Assembly (NCBI RefSeq): GCF_026151205.1
Contig: NC_087083.1
Span: forward strand, 3,824,460 to 3,888,459
DNA: 64,000 bases
From: Bolinopsis microptera
Taxonomy: Eukaryota; Ctenophora; Tentaculata; Lobata; Bolinopsidae
Direction of reading: 5' to 3'
A program made the translations under genes and the position numbers. How positions within the stretch are numbered: position 1 is the stretch's first letter; the number at the start of each line of letters is the position of its first letter. Positions 22,044-34,600 of the stretch are shown piece by piece. The notes beneath the pieces were generated by a model. It did no database searches. It was not told the DNA's origin and worked only from the letters and a program-made list of their open reading frames with translations.

Positions 22044-22825
22044 CCTGAGGACCCCAGGCTATTATGTTCATTAACATATATATACAAATAAAGATTTGGC
22101 GGAATGACAGGCTGAGCGCGGCCCAGTAACCGTCGACGAGTCCAACTCGGCACGCGTCCTGATAGGTTGTAAACTTTAACACGACTTTCCGCAAAAAACC
22201 GTATAAGATATACAACTTAAAATTTTTTACTGGTTTAAATGCTGTAAGATCAGCACGAAAGAAATAAAAAATTGGCCAAGGAATAAAAATTGTAGTGCCC
22301 AAAATTTGGATTCCCAAGTGGTGTCAAAAACTTGAATTAAATAGGTAATAAATATTTTAGTCTCTTGATAATAATGTTGTAGCGCGATGCGTTACTGTGC
22401 CGCGCTCTGCGCACTCAATGAGGCTTCTCACAGCGACATCGGCGAGATGCGCTATTGTGCCGCGCCGAGCTGCCATGAATTGACATCGTCAATTAAATAA
22501 TAATGATGATAAATTAATGTTATTTTCATACAGCACCAAAAGGTTAAATATTTTAAATTTAACCCTTATGCTCAGCTAAGCTAAGCTGTAAATGATACTT
22601 AAATTAACGAGAGTGTGCATTTTGAATCTAGACACCACTTTAGGGTCAGACAGGTTCCTGCTAAAAAATGTAATTACAGAGGTAGTTTCGATAATACGTT
22701 CATGACAAGATATGGGGCTGCTACAAGTTAAATTTTGCTGAAATACTATTACTGGGCCGCGCTCAGCCTGTCATTCCGCCAAATCTTTATTTGTTAATGA
22801 ACATAAATAGCCTGGGGTCCCCAGG
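22044..22825. mobile_element. TA-flanked element with ~90-bp inverted ends
   Basis: The left end (22044-22135: CCTGAGGACCCCAGGCTAT, then GGCGGAATGACAGGCTGAGC) is inverted at 22741-22825 with high identity, and TA flanks both ends. Fragments of the same end sequence lie near 11778-11870, 17490-17575, 21205-21230 and 23799-23830, so it is a family. The interior includes R3-like sequence and no transposase; non-autonomous. Confidence 0.75.
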
Positions 22826-25690
22826 TAAAAATACTACAGCTTTTGCAATGTTAAATAATTTAGTTAGTCTAGCCAGTCTAGCCAGTCATTTGGTTACTTT
22901 TATAGATGATTTGAGGTGATTGGGCTTACAGGTGAAATGTGCTAAAATTAAATTTCTTGTTTCATTGAATTTCTTGTTTCATTGAGTTAGCATGAGATCT
23001 TGCTGTACTGTGTTCCATATTTTCCTTGGGCTGTATATTTATGTTAGGTAATTGGTAATAGGATTGCATAATTATGATTAAGATAATATGGAACAGGACA
23101 CAGGTGGTTTGATCGTGACCTATCTAGGACCATTAGGGTCGGTTCATTCAAGCCTGCATTTAAGTGACCGCTCTAAATTTAAATAAAGTAAAAGAGATGC
23201 GGGCAAAATATACTGGAATTTTACCATTGTGCATTGGTCGACTTCTAGGCAAGGTAGCCGTCCATTGGTTGTAAGTCATGTGACCTAGGTCACATGACCA
23301 TAGCAGGTGGACTAAGCCTCATTTAACACCGGTCAGCTCGTGCACTAACATTAGTTTGACGTAAAAATAGTAATTAATACCTGCACGGCAGGTAATATAA
23401 ATGCATATGTTTCGTGTAGTAAAAGTTAGTTTTATTTTAAACCACTTTTAAACCACTAGCCCTAACATAACGATCAAGCCACAAATTAGGTTCTATAATG
23501 ATTTAATATTGTTGAATAAAGAGATTTGAATATAATATTTGTTTTATTCTGAATATTTGTTTTATTCTGACTTCTCCTAAACTGTTGTTTCCGTTGTTCC
23601 CAAAACAATACAAGAGAAGAACCCCGTTAACATGTAGCTGTCTTATGGTTTATGTGTAAGAATGAGTGTCTCTTTGCCAAGTATAGTGTATACCAGATAT
23701 TTCAAAGAGGGAGTATAGTGATATATGGGTTCTATATTTCAATACCTTGAAGATATGTGTGAAGAGGTGAAAGGTTTCGAAGTTGGTACTGTTTCGGCGG
23801 AATGACAGGCTGAGGGCCCCGCAGTGAGGTTTTTGAGGCATCTGAATAGGACAATTTTGGGTTTAGTATAAATAAAACAGTGCTGGCATATTTTGTGCAA
23901 ATTTCTTAAAAATCGCCACATTACCATTTCTTATTCCTGTTATCTTTGACATTGAATTATAATGTTTTGAACTTAAAATATGCCTTCTGAACGAATTTTG
24001 AAAAGTTAATGCCTGGAAAAACAGTTAAGGAGGTATAATAATATTCAGTAACAAAATTCTTATGAAAAGGCTGTGTAGGTATATTTATAATATGTTATTT
24101 AAATTCCTGCCAAAAACTATACCATTCATTTATTTTATATTACTTTATATCATATCTTCATGCTTCACAAAATCAGTTGGATCTGGAAATTGGAATAATG
24201 ATTATAATATTAGTACTGTTCAATGAAAATTGTCTCCAATAGTTTTTGTCATATCTCCGGCATGTGCAAGGATTTTGTCAGTGCTAGCGCACAACATTGA
24301 CACGGAACTTGTTAACCAGCCTGGTAGAAACATATATGCTGTCCAAACAGTCATGAGTAGTACAGTGATCATCGTAATATTGAACAGCTTTCTCTCCCAT
24401 GGCTCCAGACAATAAGAGCCTGTAAATTGATTGAAGATAATTTATATTAGTTGGTTTTATGTTTTGCTGTTTAAGTTTCTGTTGATGTGTTGAAATCATT
24501 TTTGTTAATGTTGTCATCGATACATGCACTGAAATATAGTTGCAAACCTGTCCAAATGTTGTATCTGACGGTTAGAATCCAAAAGAAATAGTGTATACCT
24601 CCTCGCTCGGGGACATACTCTTCCTCCATTCCAGGCATGGCTAAGTTATTTAAAAAATTAACTATTCAAGTAATGTATCTAATGTGCTAAATACATCTTT
24701 TCGTCAAAAAATATTATCTCAATTTACAGCTATGCATTTAAACAATAACCCTAGTTATTCGTATAAATGAGTTATTCTAAAAGAATTTGAAGAAGAAAGG
24801 GGCTATAACCCATAACTCCTTGCTTTGGAGTGAAGATACTGGTGCTTCACAGTTCTTTTCTTCCGGGGAGAGTTAGACCATACTGGATCAAACTTCCTCC
24901 GGATGTCAAGAGCTCTGAGACAGTTCTAAGTTTCAAAGTTAATTTGTAAGGATTTAAGAAAGATATGATTTCTGAAAGTTTTGTAAATAAATTTTATATT
25001 TTGGAATGTTTTTAATGAAGTTATATTGGGAAGAATTGTGGGAACCAATTATGTTAATAATGAAGAAAAGCATAACTAATATCTTTGGTTTAAAACCCAA
25101 GTTGCTAAAAAATATTTTGATAACGTTTTGATAACGTTTTGATACCTTATTAAAATCTTTGCTTTATTAATGAATTGAATTTTTACAACAAGACAGCTTC
25201 AGATAATATACCATGTCCATACGATTTATCAAACATATAAATCAACTGAAAACCTTTTTTCAAGTTCAACGAGCTTGATATGATATCTAAAAATAATAGA
25301 TTTAGAATATTTTTACTTAGGAATCGTTCACATATTAAGTAAACAAAATTTGGCCATCTTAGACTGCCCAGTACCCTCCCAAATATAGCAATTGTTTAGT
25401 GATAATCTTTGCCAAACCCTCTCTTCCTAGGATGGCTCACTTAATGTGTTAATTAAAAAATAAATACCTTTACAAACAGCACCTCGTGTCTTTTGCTTTC
25501 TTTTAGTTGTTCAATATTATTGTTCAGATAAGTGAATTCTCTCTTACATCCGTTCTTTGACCCTTCGTTCATTCTCAAAAAAGGGTTCAGCCATCTGTGG
25601 TAGCATGTCTTTAACTGAAGCACTGCTTTTGCAAGAGTGCTTTGTAATGCCTTACCATGAATTTTTGTGGTAAGTAATCAGATTATCCCA
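22826..25690. other. Mostly unassigned DNA between repeats and the START gene
   Basis: No convincing gene. Present are a perfect 24-bp palindrome (23275-23298), a fragment of the 22044-22825 element end (23799-23830), and AT-rich sequence. The last few hundred bases before 25690 are likely 3' UTR of the minus-strand START gene. Confidence 0.5.
23275..23298. promoter_or_regulatory. Perfect 24-bp palindrome with two CATGTGAC boxes
   Basis: The inverted repeat GTCATGTGACC/TAGGTCACATGAC reads the same on both strands. It contains two E-box-like CATGTGAC halves around TGACCTAGGTCA, an everted pair of AGGTCA half-sites. Two ATTGG (CCAAT) motifs lie within 45 bases upstream. It may be a protein-binding site; no gene start is evident nearby. 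Confidence 0.4.
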
Positions 25691-28600
25691 CTATCTTTCG
25701 AAATACTTTTTAATGTCAAACAATATCTTTGGCTGTTTTCGTTTAAACCAGCGAAGAAGCCCCTCCGGAATGTATCCCCCTGGTTCCATTTTCACAACAT
25801 ACACAACGCTGGACATCCCCGTTTCTGGGAGTGGTTCTATGATGAATCCAGTCTCATACATTGTGCCCCGTATGATTTGGGGGTCAACTGGGCACTTGGG
25901 ATGTGTACAGGAAGCGTGCGCCAAGATCCTTTTGTCTCCCTCCCTTCTGTCGTATTGAAAGTACAGAAAGTCCCGGCCATGCCCAATGAGGCAGTGCTTT
26001 GCTTTATGGTGTGCGTAAATGAGCCTCAGGTCGTTGTTGACTTCAGTGACAACATTTGTTTTGTAAAGTGTCTGATCATAACTGAACCTTGTTCTAGGAT
26101 CTCTCAAAAAGTCAGCTATTTCAGTCTCTGTAGCTCTTATGTTAGCTACACCTGCCATGCACTGAATCACACTGCCCATTTTCTCTAGTGTCCAGACCTC
26201 ATCGTTTTTCTCCAACACCTTCCAGCTCAGTTTCTCCGGACATACAGACGAGAACCGGACAGCCTCCAATACATTAATGTACTCTCTGAAGAGGGAAGCA
26301 GCTGCACTATTTCCCATCGTAACATAATCAGAAACATCCTCCAAGCTTTCCTCATGGTCATCACCATCCAGACTCCAGAAAAAGAGGTCAGGTCGATTTT
26401 CCTCATCAAATTGCGAATCTCTTGCTACTTCTCCTGAATTGATATCCAGTCGAGAGCTCTCATCAGAGTAAGTACGGGTCACCACCCTTTTAGGTGTGTT
26501 GTAAGGCTGCCCTGTGTTCAATGAGGCCAAGTTCATGTCCAGTGACTCATCCAATGGTATTTCCTCAACAGCAAAGGGGTCCTGTTCATCTAATGGTAAA
26601 TCCTGGTAAAACCTACTTTTCCTACTGTCCATATTTTCAAGGTGTTCCCGAAGCTGGATCAGGATCAAAGTCTGTTTTTCAATGAGAGCGTTTTTAGTGG
26701 CTGGCGGCAGTTCATTGATCCTCAAATCAGCATGCAGTAAATAGTACATCCTGAACTGATCCTCCGCCCCCTCAATAGGTTCCAACACAAACCCACTATG
26801 ATAAAGCCATGCTCGCTGGACATCAGCTGTGCTTGGTGCGTAAGGATTGTCCAGTATGGAGGTGTATCCTACGAAATATTTGTCTCCTATGCGCCTAGAT
26901 GTTGACAAGTAACAGATATCGATAGAAAAGTTAAGCATGCAAGCTTTGGTTTGAAGAGAACAGTAGTTAAACGAGGTCCGTTCGTCGAATGCCTCTAGTC
27001 TGTAATTTTCCTAAGTGATGGAAATATTAAAGCCTTTTGTAGGTTGTAACCATAAAGCCTTTTAATAAGTCGAACCAATTGTTTGATATGAGTTACGGTC
27101 TATCAACTGGTATAAAATTGAACAGGTTCTCTTAAATATACCACACATAGTTCACCATAGTTACACTACTAGTTACCATAGTTACACTACTAGTTACCAT
27201 AGTTACACTTCTAGTTACCATAGTTACACTACTAGTTACATCTTACCTTGATAAGACTATCGTACTTGAAGCGTGTATTAAGGTCTAGTATGTACTCCAC
27301 TGCTCCCCTCACATCACATGTAACTGTAGTTACTCCTAACATTACTCGCTGTTGTGTGAACTTGTCTATCTTGAAGTAAACGTCAACCCCTTTCTTTGTT
27401 ACAGCACTCCTGTGAGTTTATGATAAGGAGTAGGAAACCAATGCACTAAATCAAGTAGGTAATTCTAAAGAACTGATATTTGATTTATATGCAACGTTAT
27501 TTAAACAGAGTAACACAACAAAAGTTATCAAAACATGAGTAATGGCCCCCCCCCCCCCCCGGTCCCATTCATGCTGTGCTCACCTCCAACTATCGACTGC
27601 AATCGAGTTGTCAACGTCCGATTGATCAAATTTCACAACCTAGTCGAAATTTATATTCTATAAAAGGAATACTGTTCAATATGGATTTGGAATCAAAATG
27701 TTTCTAAACTATTCCACATAACTCTACTCTTCAATAGGAGCTAGCGATAACAACAATTTCACTCTTCAATAAGAGCTGGTGATTAGATAAACTAGATATA
27801 AACTAGATAAAAAGATAACAGCATACCTCGGCCATGAGTGTAGCGAGGGTTTGGCTGGCGAGAGTTTTGTAGTCAGTACCTTTCTCATTACAAGGTATGT
27901 TAGCCGCCAGTGGGCTCACAGGATTGCTCTGAAACAGTGTGTGTTACTTTCTCATTACAAGGTATGTTAGCCGCCAGTGGGCTCACAGGATTGCTCTGAA
28001 ACAGTGTGTGTTACTTTCTCATTACAAGGTATGTTAGCCGCCAGTGGGCTCACAGGATTGCTCTGAAACAGTGTGTGTTACTTTCTCATTACAAGGTATG
28101 TTAGCCGCCAGTGGGCTCACAGGATTGCTCTGAAACAGTGTGTGTTACTTTCTCATTACAAGGTATGTTAGCCGCCAGTGGGCTCACAGGATTGCTCTGA
28201 AACAGTGTGTGTTATTTTGCGAGTAACAATTTGTTATACGATAAGACATTACTTGTTGTTAAAATCAATTTAGATGTCAGACACTTTGGCAGTCTTCGCT
28301 ATCGCATCATGAGCGAACAAAGATATATAAAAATGTCAGTTAAACTGAAAATCGAAATTTATTTATAAAAGAATAGCGGTACATACTGAGACACAAAATG
28401 TTCGAGAAATTGGAAAGGCTTCAGAAAAATTGGAGGGCTAGTAAACTTCATTAAGTATATTTTTTTGCACTTATTAATTCACGTAGTCATGATTTCAACT
28501 TATCTGTGAATTTCGACTTTGGATATTCCACCTTCAGCAGTAATTTACTGAATAATTCAAATCTTGGCACATTTTAACAGTACCATTTGTTTTCCTTCTA

Positions 28601-31600
28601 GATTTTGTGCTTGCTTGGTCCCACGAGCATGTAACGTGAGTGTGTACATTGCTTGATACTCATCACTATTTGTACACACCAATTTGAAATCAATTATGTT
28701 TCATCGTGCACAGTTTGAGCTGCCAGCTGCATCTTGTACTGATTTTTCAGCTGTGACTGACATATCACGACTGTGTATCAAGAGATATTGTGTGTTTCTT
28801 TCTTTATAATGCAGTTACTAGTATCTAGTCCCCAAGGAGATAAGAAATACATCGCTCTATCAAGATTTTCTGGCTAATGAATTCGGCGATTATCTGCGTT
28901 CTACATAAAAAAGAAAAGGAGGATGTGTTACCTCGTTCATCACATGTATAGATAAAGAAAAGGAGGATGTGTTACCTCTTTCATCACATGTATAGATAAA
29001 GAAAAGGAGGATGTGTTACCTCGTTCATCACATGTACAGATAAAGAAAAGGAGGATGTGTTACCTCGTTCATCACGTGTACAGATAAAGAAAAGGAGGAT
29101 GTGTTACATCGTTCATCACATGTATAGATAAAGAAAAGGAGGATGTGTTACCTCGTTCATCACATGTACAGATAAAGAAAAGGAGGATGTGTTACCTCGT
29201 TCATCACATGTACAGATAAAGAAAAGGAGGATGTGTTACCTCGTTCATCACATGTATAGATAAAGAAAAGGAGGATGTGTTACCTCGTTCATCACATGTA
29301 TAGATAAAGAAAAGGAGGATGTGTTACCTCGTTCATCACATGTACAGATAAAGAAAAGGAGGATGTGTTACCTCGTTCATCACATGTATAGATAAAGAAA
29401 AGGAGGATGTGTTACCTCGTTCATCACATGTATAGATAAAGAAAAGGAGGATGTGTTACCTCGTTCATCACATGTATAGATAAAGAAAAGGAGGATGTGT
29501 TACCTCGTTCATCACATGTACAGATAAAGAAAAGGAGGATGTGTTACCTCGTTCATCACATGTACAGATAAAGAAAAGGAGGATGTGTTACCTCGTTCAT
29601 CACATGTACAGATAAAGAAAAGGAGGATGTGTTACCTCGTTCATCACATGTATAGATAAAGAAAAGGAGGATGTGTTACCTCGTTCATCACATGTATAGA
29701 TAAAGAAAAGGAGGATGTGTTACCTCGTTCATCACATGTACAGATAAAGAAAAGGAGGATGTGTTACCTCGTTCATCACATGTATAGATAAAGAAAAGGA
29801 GGATGTGTTACCTCGTTCATCACATGTATAGATAAAGAAAAGGAGGATGTGTTACCTCGTTCATCACATGTATAGATAAAGAAAAGGAGGATGTGTTACC
29901 TCGTTCATCACATGTACAGATAAAGAAAAGGAGGATGTGTTACTTTGTTCATCACATGTACAGATAAAGAAAAGGAGGATGTGTTACCTCGTTCATCACA
30001 TGTATAGATAAAGAAAAGGAGGATGTGTTACCTCGTTCATCACATGTATAGATAAAGAAAAGGAGGATGTGTTACCTCGTTCATCACATGTACAGATAAA
30101 GAAAAGGAGGATGTGTTACCTCGTTCATCACATGTATAGATAAAGAAAAGGAGGATGTGTTACCTCGTTCATCACATGTATAGATAAAGAAAAGGAGGAT
30201 GTGTTACCTCGTTCATCACATGTATAGATAAAGAAAAGGAGGATGTGTTACCTCGTTCATCACATGTATAGATAAAGAAAAGGAGGATGTGTTACCTCGT
30301 TCATCACATGTATAGATAAAGAAAAGGAGGATGTGTTACCTCGTTCATCATTATGAGCAGTTTTCTCAAGAGAGCGATTATGGCATTGACATAGATTTTC
30401 GTGATGATTGTTTTTCAAGTCTTGTGTTTAGTAGAGAAGATGTTCTGTTGATTCTTAAAAAGTTAAATCCTAACAAGGCCCCTGGCCCTGATGGGATTCA
30501 TGGGAGAGTCCTCAAAAACTGTGCCCAAAGCCTTGCATACCCACTTAGTGTTTTATTTAACCTGTCTTTCTCGAGCGGATGCATACCCCCTGATTGGAAG
30601 CTGGCACTTGTAGTACCAGTGCACAAAAAGGGCGATAAGTCTTCGGTTGAGAACTACAGGCCTATCTCGTTAACATCTCTTGTAATGAAAGTCTTTGAAA
30701 GGTGCATAAAGACTGCATTATACGCTGCGTGTTCTGATCTGTTGGATGACCGACAACACGGTCTTGTTAATGAACGCTCATGCACAACCCAAATGATACC
30801 TTTCACAGACAATCTTGCACTTGCATTGAATAACAGGTCCAGGACTGATATAATATATTTTGATTTTGCGAAAGCCTTTGATAGCGTTTCGCATGACCTC
30901 ATTTTAAGTAAATTAAAGAATATTTTTAATGTCGATGGACTAATGCTTAAATTTATTAAGTCCTATCTTGAGGGGCGACAACAACAAGTAGTGATAGGAG
31001 GCCAAACGTCTTCTTCTCTACCAGTTCGGTCTGGTGTCCCTCAAGGTTCTATACTCGGCCCTTTATTGTTTGTAATATTTATAAATGACATGTTCTCCTG
31101 TGTCTCTGAAGGCACCAATATCGCCCTTTATGCAGATGACACTAAAATTTGGAGGGAGATTCTTGGTTACCCTGACCATCACATAATCCAAAATGACATC
31201 AATAGATTATATGATTGGTCAGTGAGAAATCGAATGAAGTTCCACCCACAAAAGTGCAAAGCCCTCTCTGTGTCCCTGCAAAAAAACGTGCTGGATAACT
31301 TGCCATTCAATACCTTCTTTTATAAACTTTCTGGAAGTGATATTGACTTTGTGCCCTCTCAGTCAGATTTAGGAGTCGCAATAAACTCCAGGTTTAATTG
31401 GGGTGCACAATGTAAAGCGCTTGTTTCCAAAGCTACATCTAGACTTGGACTACTTAAGAGAACATGTCATTTCACTACTGATAAAAGGCAGAAAAGATCG
31501 TTCTATTTAGCGTTAATTAGGTCTATATTTGAACATTGTTCTGTCATATGGTCCCCTCAATCTGCAACTCATCTTCAACAGTTTGTTGCTATCCAAAAGA

Positions 31601-34600
31601 AGGCTATTAAATGGATCAATGGTGAACCTTACTCCAGTTATAATGACGATAAACTTGCTACAGAGCAAAAGAAACTAAATATTCTCCCTGTTAAACAGAA
31701 GTTTATTTATAACGATCTTATGACCTTCTATAAAATAGTGAATAGCATAATTCCAGTTTCGCTCCCTACATATATAGTCCTATGCCGTCCAGAGGGCACC
31801 CGATACACTAGGCACAATGCTCAAATAATTGATATGTCGGATACTTCAACTTACATGAGTACCACTGTGCCCTGCTCGGATGCCTTCCGAAATAGCTTTT
31901 TTCGTAGATCTATGCTGAATTGGAATAGTCTACCAGTATGTATCCGGCAGTCAGAGCGGATTTCTACTTTTAAGGCCAAACTGATCAAGTACCTCTGGGC
32001 TGCCGATACTGTCTGGCCAGATTAGCTCATCAGTCTTATGAGTCTCAGAAATTTGTTTTTGTTGGTTACAATTCTGTCCGTCCAATTTCCTATCTGCTTG
32101 TACTTTTCTTATTTCTTTATCAGTTGTGACGGAATTGTAATGAACAAAATCCTTATAATTATTTATGATATGTTTGATTTCTTGTTAATGTTTGTCATTC
32201 AAATTTGGTAGACGGCCCCAACGTTAATGTGGCTCTTGCTATGTGTTGGTTCAGCCGAATTAAGGGCACTTTCAAAAACATCTGTCACGGAAAAAATGTT
32301 AAAATTTGTCAAAAATCAGTTTTTGTGGCATAATTTGGTGGATAATTTTTGGAACGGGATGAAACTCCAGGATTTGGTGTGCTATACCCTAACCTTTACT
32401 ATCTGCCACTTTTTGTTTCGATTTAGGGCTAAATCTGGTGGATAAAAGTAAAACAGACCAATCCACTTCAGGTGGCCTTTAAAAATATTTAATTCCATCT
32501 AAACTCCTAAAATATGATTGAGACTTATAAATAATCGTTATAACTTCACAATTTCATATGTAGGGCCGGGATTTTTCTTAAGGGCCAAATTTGGTGGATA
32601 TATTTTTTTACCTCTTTTTTAAGACTGTTATTTGTTAGCTAACATCAATTTACTGGTCTTAAAATGGTGCAAAGGCAATGTTAAATGAATGGCACCAACT
32701 TAGAGTTCGAGATTTAAGTTTAAAGGCTATTTTTGGTGGATATAAGTCAATATTAATTAATTAAACACGTAAATGCTACCAAAATATCAATAAATAAGAC
32801 ATCATCATGATTAGAAACAGTTGATAAAGATAAAATATATGATGTTGAACATTAATGTAAAAGGTAGTATGGTATTTTAAGCTTTTAGGGCCAATTTGGT
32901 GGATAAATAACTCAAAAATACTTAAAATATCGACCTGGATATTTTGATATCCATCAATTTTGACCTTAAAAGTCGGCTTGAGCTTATCACATTTTGTGCT
33001 GAACAAGAAAAAGGTCTAAACAAACCAATATCAGTGTATGATTTCATAATTGAGCAAATCTAAGGCCAGAAATAGTGGATAAAAAAGCAAATTTAACCGT
33101 TTTTAAGCTAATTTCTTAGGCATTTATCCACCAAAAACGGCCCTAAATGGAGAATGTTTGGAACGTTTACTTGAAACTATAGGCCTTCTTTACGACCTCA
33201 GAGCAATGATTTTCAGCTCTTTCGACCTTAAGATATAATTATTGGGCTTTGAAAGTGGATCACATACGTTATCAGTAAAGAAATCGTTATTTCAATCGCT
33301 GAGGTAGGTTATTCACATTTAATATCCACCAATTTTAACCTTAAAAGTCGTCTTGGACTGAGAATTCTTTTGAACTGACTCAGCAAAGGGGATCTTCTAT
33401 CTAGAAACAGTTGTAGTTTTATGATAGAACACATCTTGGGCCAAAAAAAGTGGATGAAAAATCAAATTTTCCCGTTTGTGTGCTTTTATCCACCAAAAAC
33501 GGCTCTAAAGGCTGAAAGGAGACATTTTGTTAAGTTCGTATGAAACTATATCCATTCATTATGGCCCTAGAGCAATAATTGTATACATTTTCAGCTTCTA
33601 GAGGAGATAATTGGGGTCTAACAATGGATAACCTGCATTATTGACTCAGAAATTGACTTAAAATTAAATCAATCTTGAAGCTCCAATATATCCACCAAAA
33701 ATGGCCTAAAAATTAAATCTTCTATGCTATCATAAACTTGAAACGATTTCCAACCTGATCCGTTCACTGAGTAAAGCTGGTCAACTTGTTGACCAATATA
33801 ATTTTCTCAGTTGAAAATTTTCGGTATTGAATTTTATTTCATCTTTTTATTATCCACCATATCTAGCCTTAAAATTGAAATCTTTCTTTATTTTCGCCTT
33901 TTATCATAGAGGCATATCGATTTGCTACAATTCTATCTTTAAATAATCACCATAAATTAACCACACGTAAAGTTACAGGCCAATCAATGATATATCCACC
34001 AAACCCCTCTGAAAAGTATATCCACCATTATTAGCCCTGATTTAAATGCGTGTATCTCTACTCATAGACATAGTAGACATTTTATTCTTTTTGTAAAAGT
34101 TGAACTATCGCAAATCCTATGCTGAAAAAAAGTTTAATCAAAATATTGAGTTTATCCACCAAATGAGAGCTTCTAGAAGTTGAAATTTTTCCCGTGACAG
34201 ATTCGTTAACATAGTTTTTGAAAGTGCCCTTAATTATTATATTTAATCAAGTTTATTTTTCTCGTTAGTTGTCATCCGGCCAAACATTAAGCAACTTATA
34301 TTGCAGTACCATTTATCATTTAGTAATCAAAATATGTCATTGTAATTTTGCATGGCTGAAATGTAACGCTTGATTTATATATATATAATGATTAATTGAA
34401 TTTTCAAATAAAAAAAAAAACATGTACAGATAAAGAAAAGGAGGATGTGTTACCTCGTTCATCACATGTACAGATAAAGAAAAGGAGGATGTGTTACCTC
34501 GTTCATCACATGTATAGATAAAGAAAAGGAGGATGTGTTACCTCGTTCATCACATGTACAGATAAAGAAAAGGAGGATGTGTTACCTCGTTCATCACATG

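Larger units (their letters stand above)
30351..34420 (+). mobile_element. 5'-truncated LINE inserted in the 44-bp array, itself interrupted
   Basis: The array stops at TTCATCA (30350) and resumes at CATGTACAG (34421) without loss of register, so the borders are exact. The element contains an RT ORF, a 3' UTR interrupted by the 1,966-bp TTAA element (32264-34229), and an A-rich tail (AAATAAAAAAAAAA, ending 34420). No clear target duplication is visible. It lies antisense to the START gene. Confidence 0.88.

Noticed and set aside
25667-26188. 173-aa plus-strand ORF
   Set aside because: Antisense shadow of the START gene last exon; no domain.
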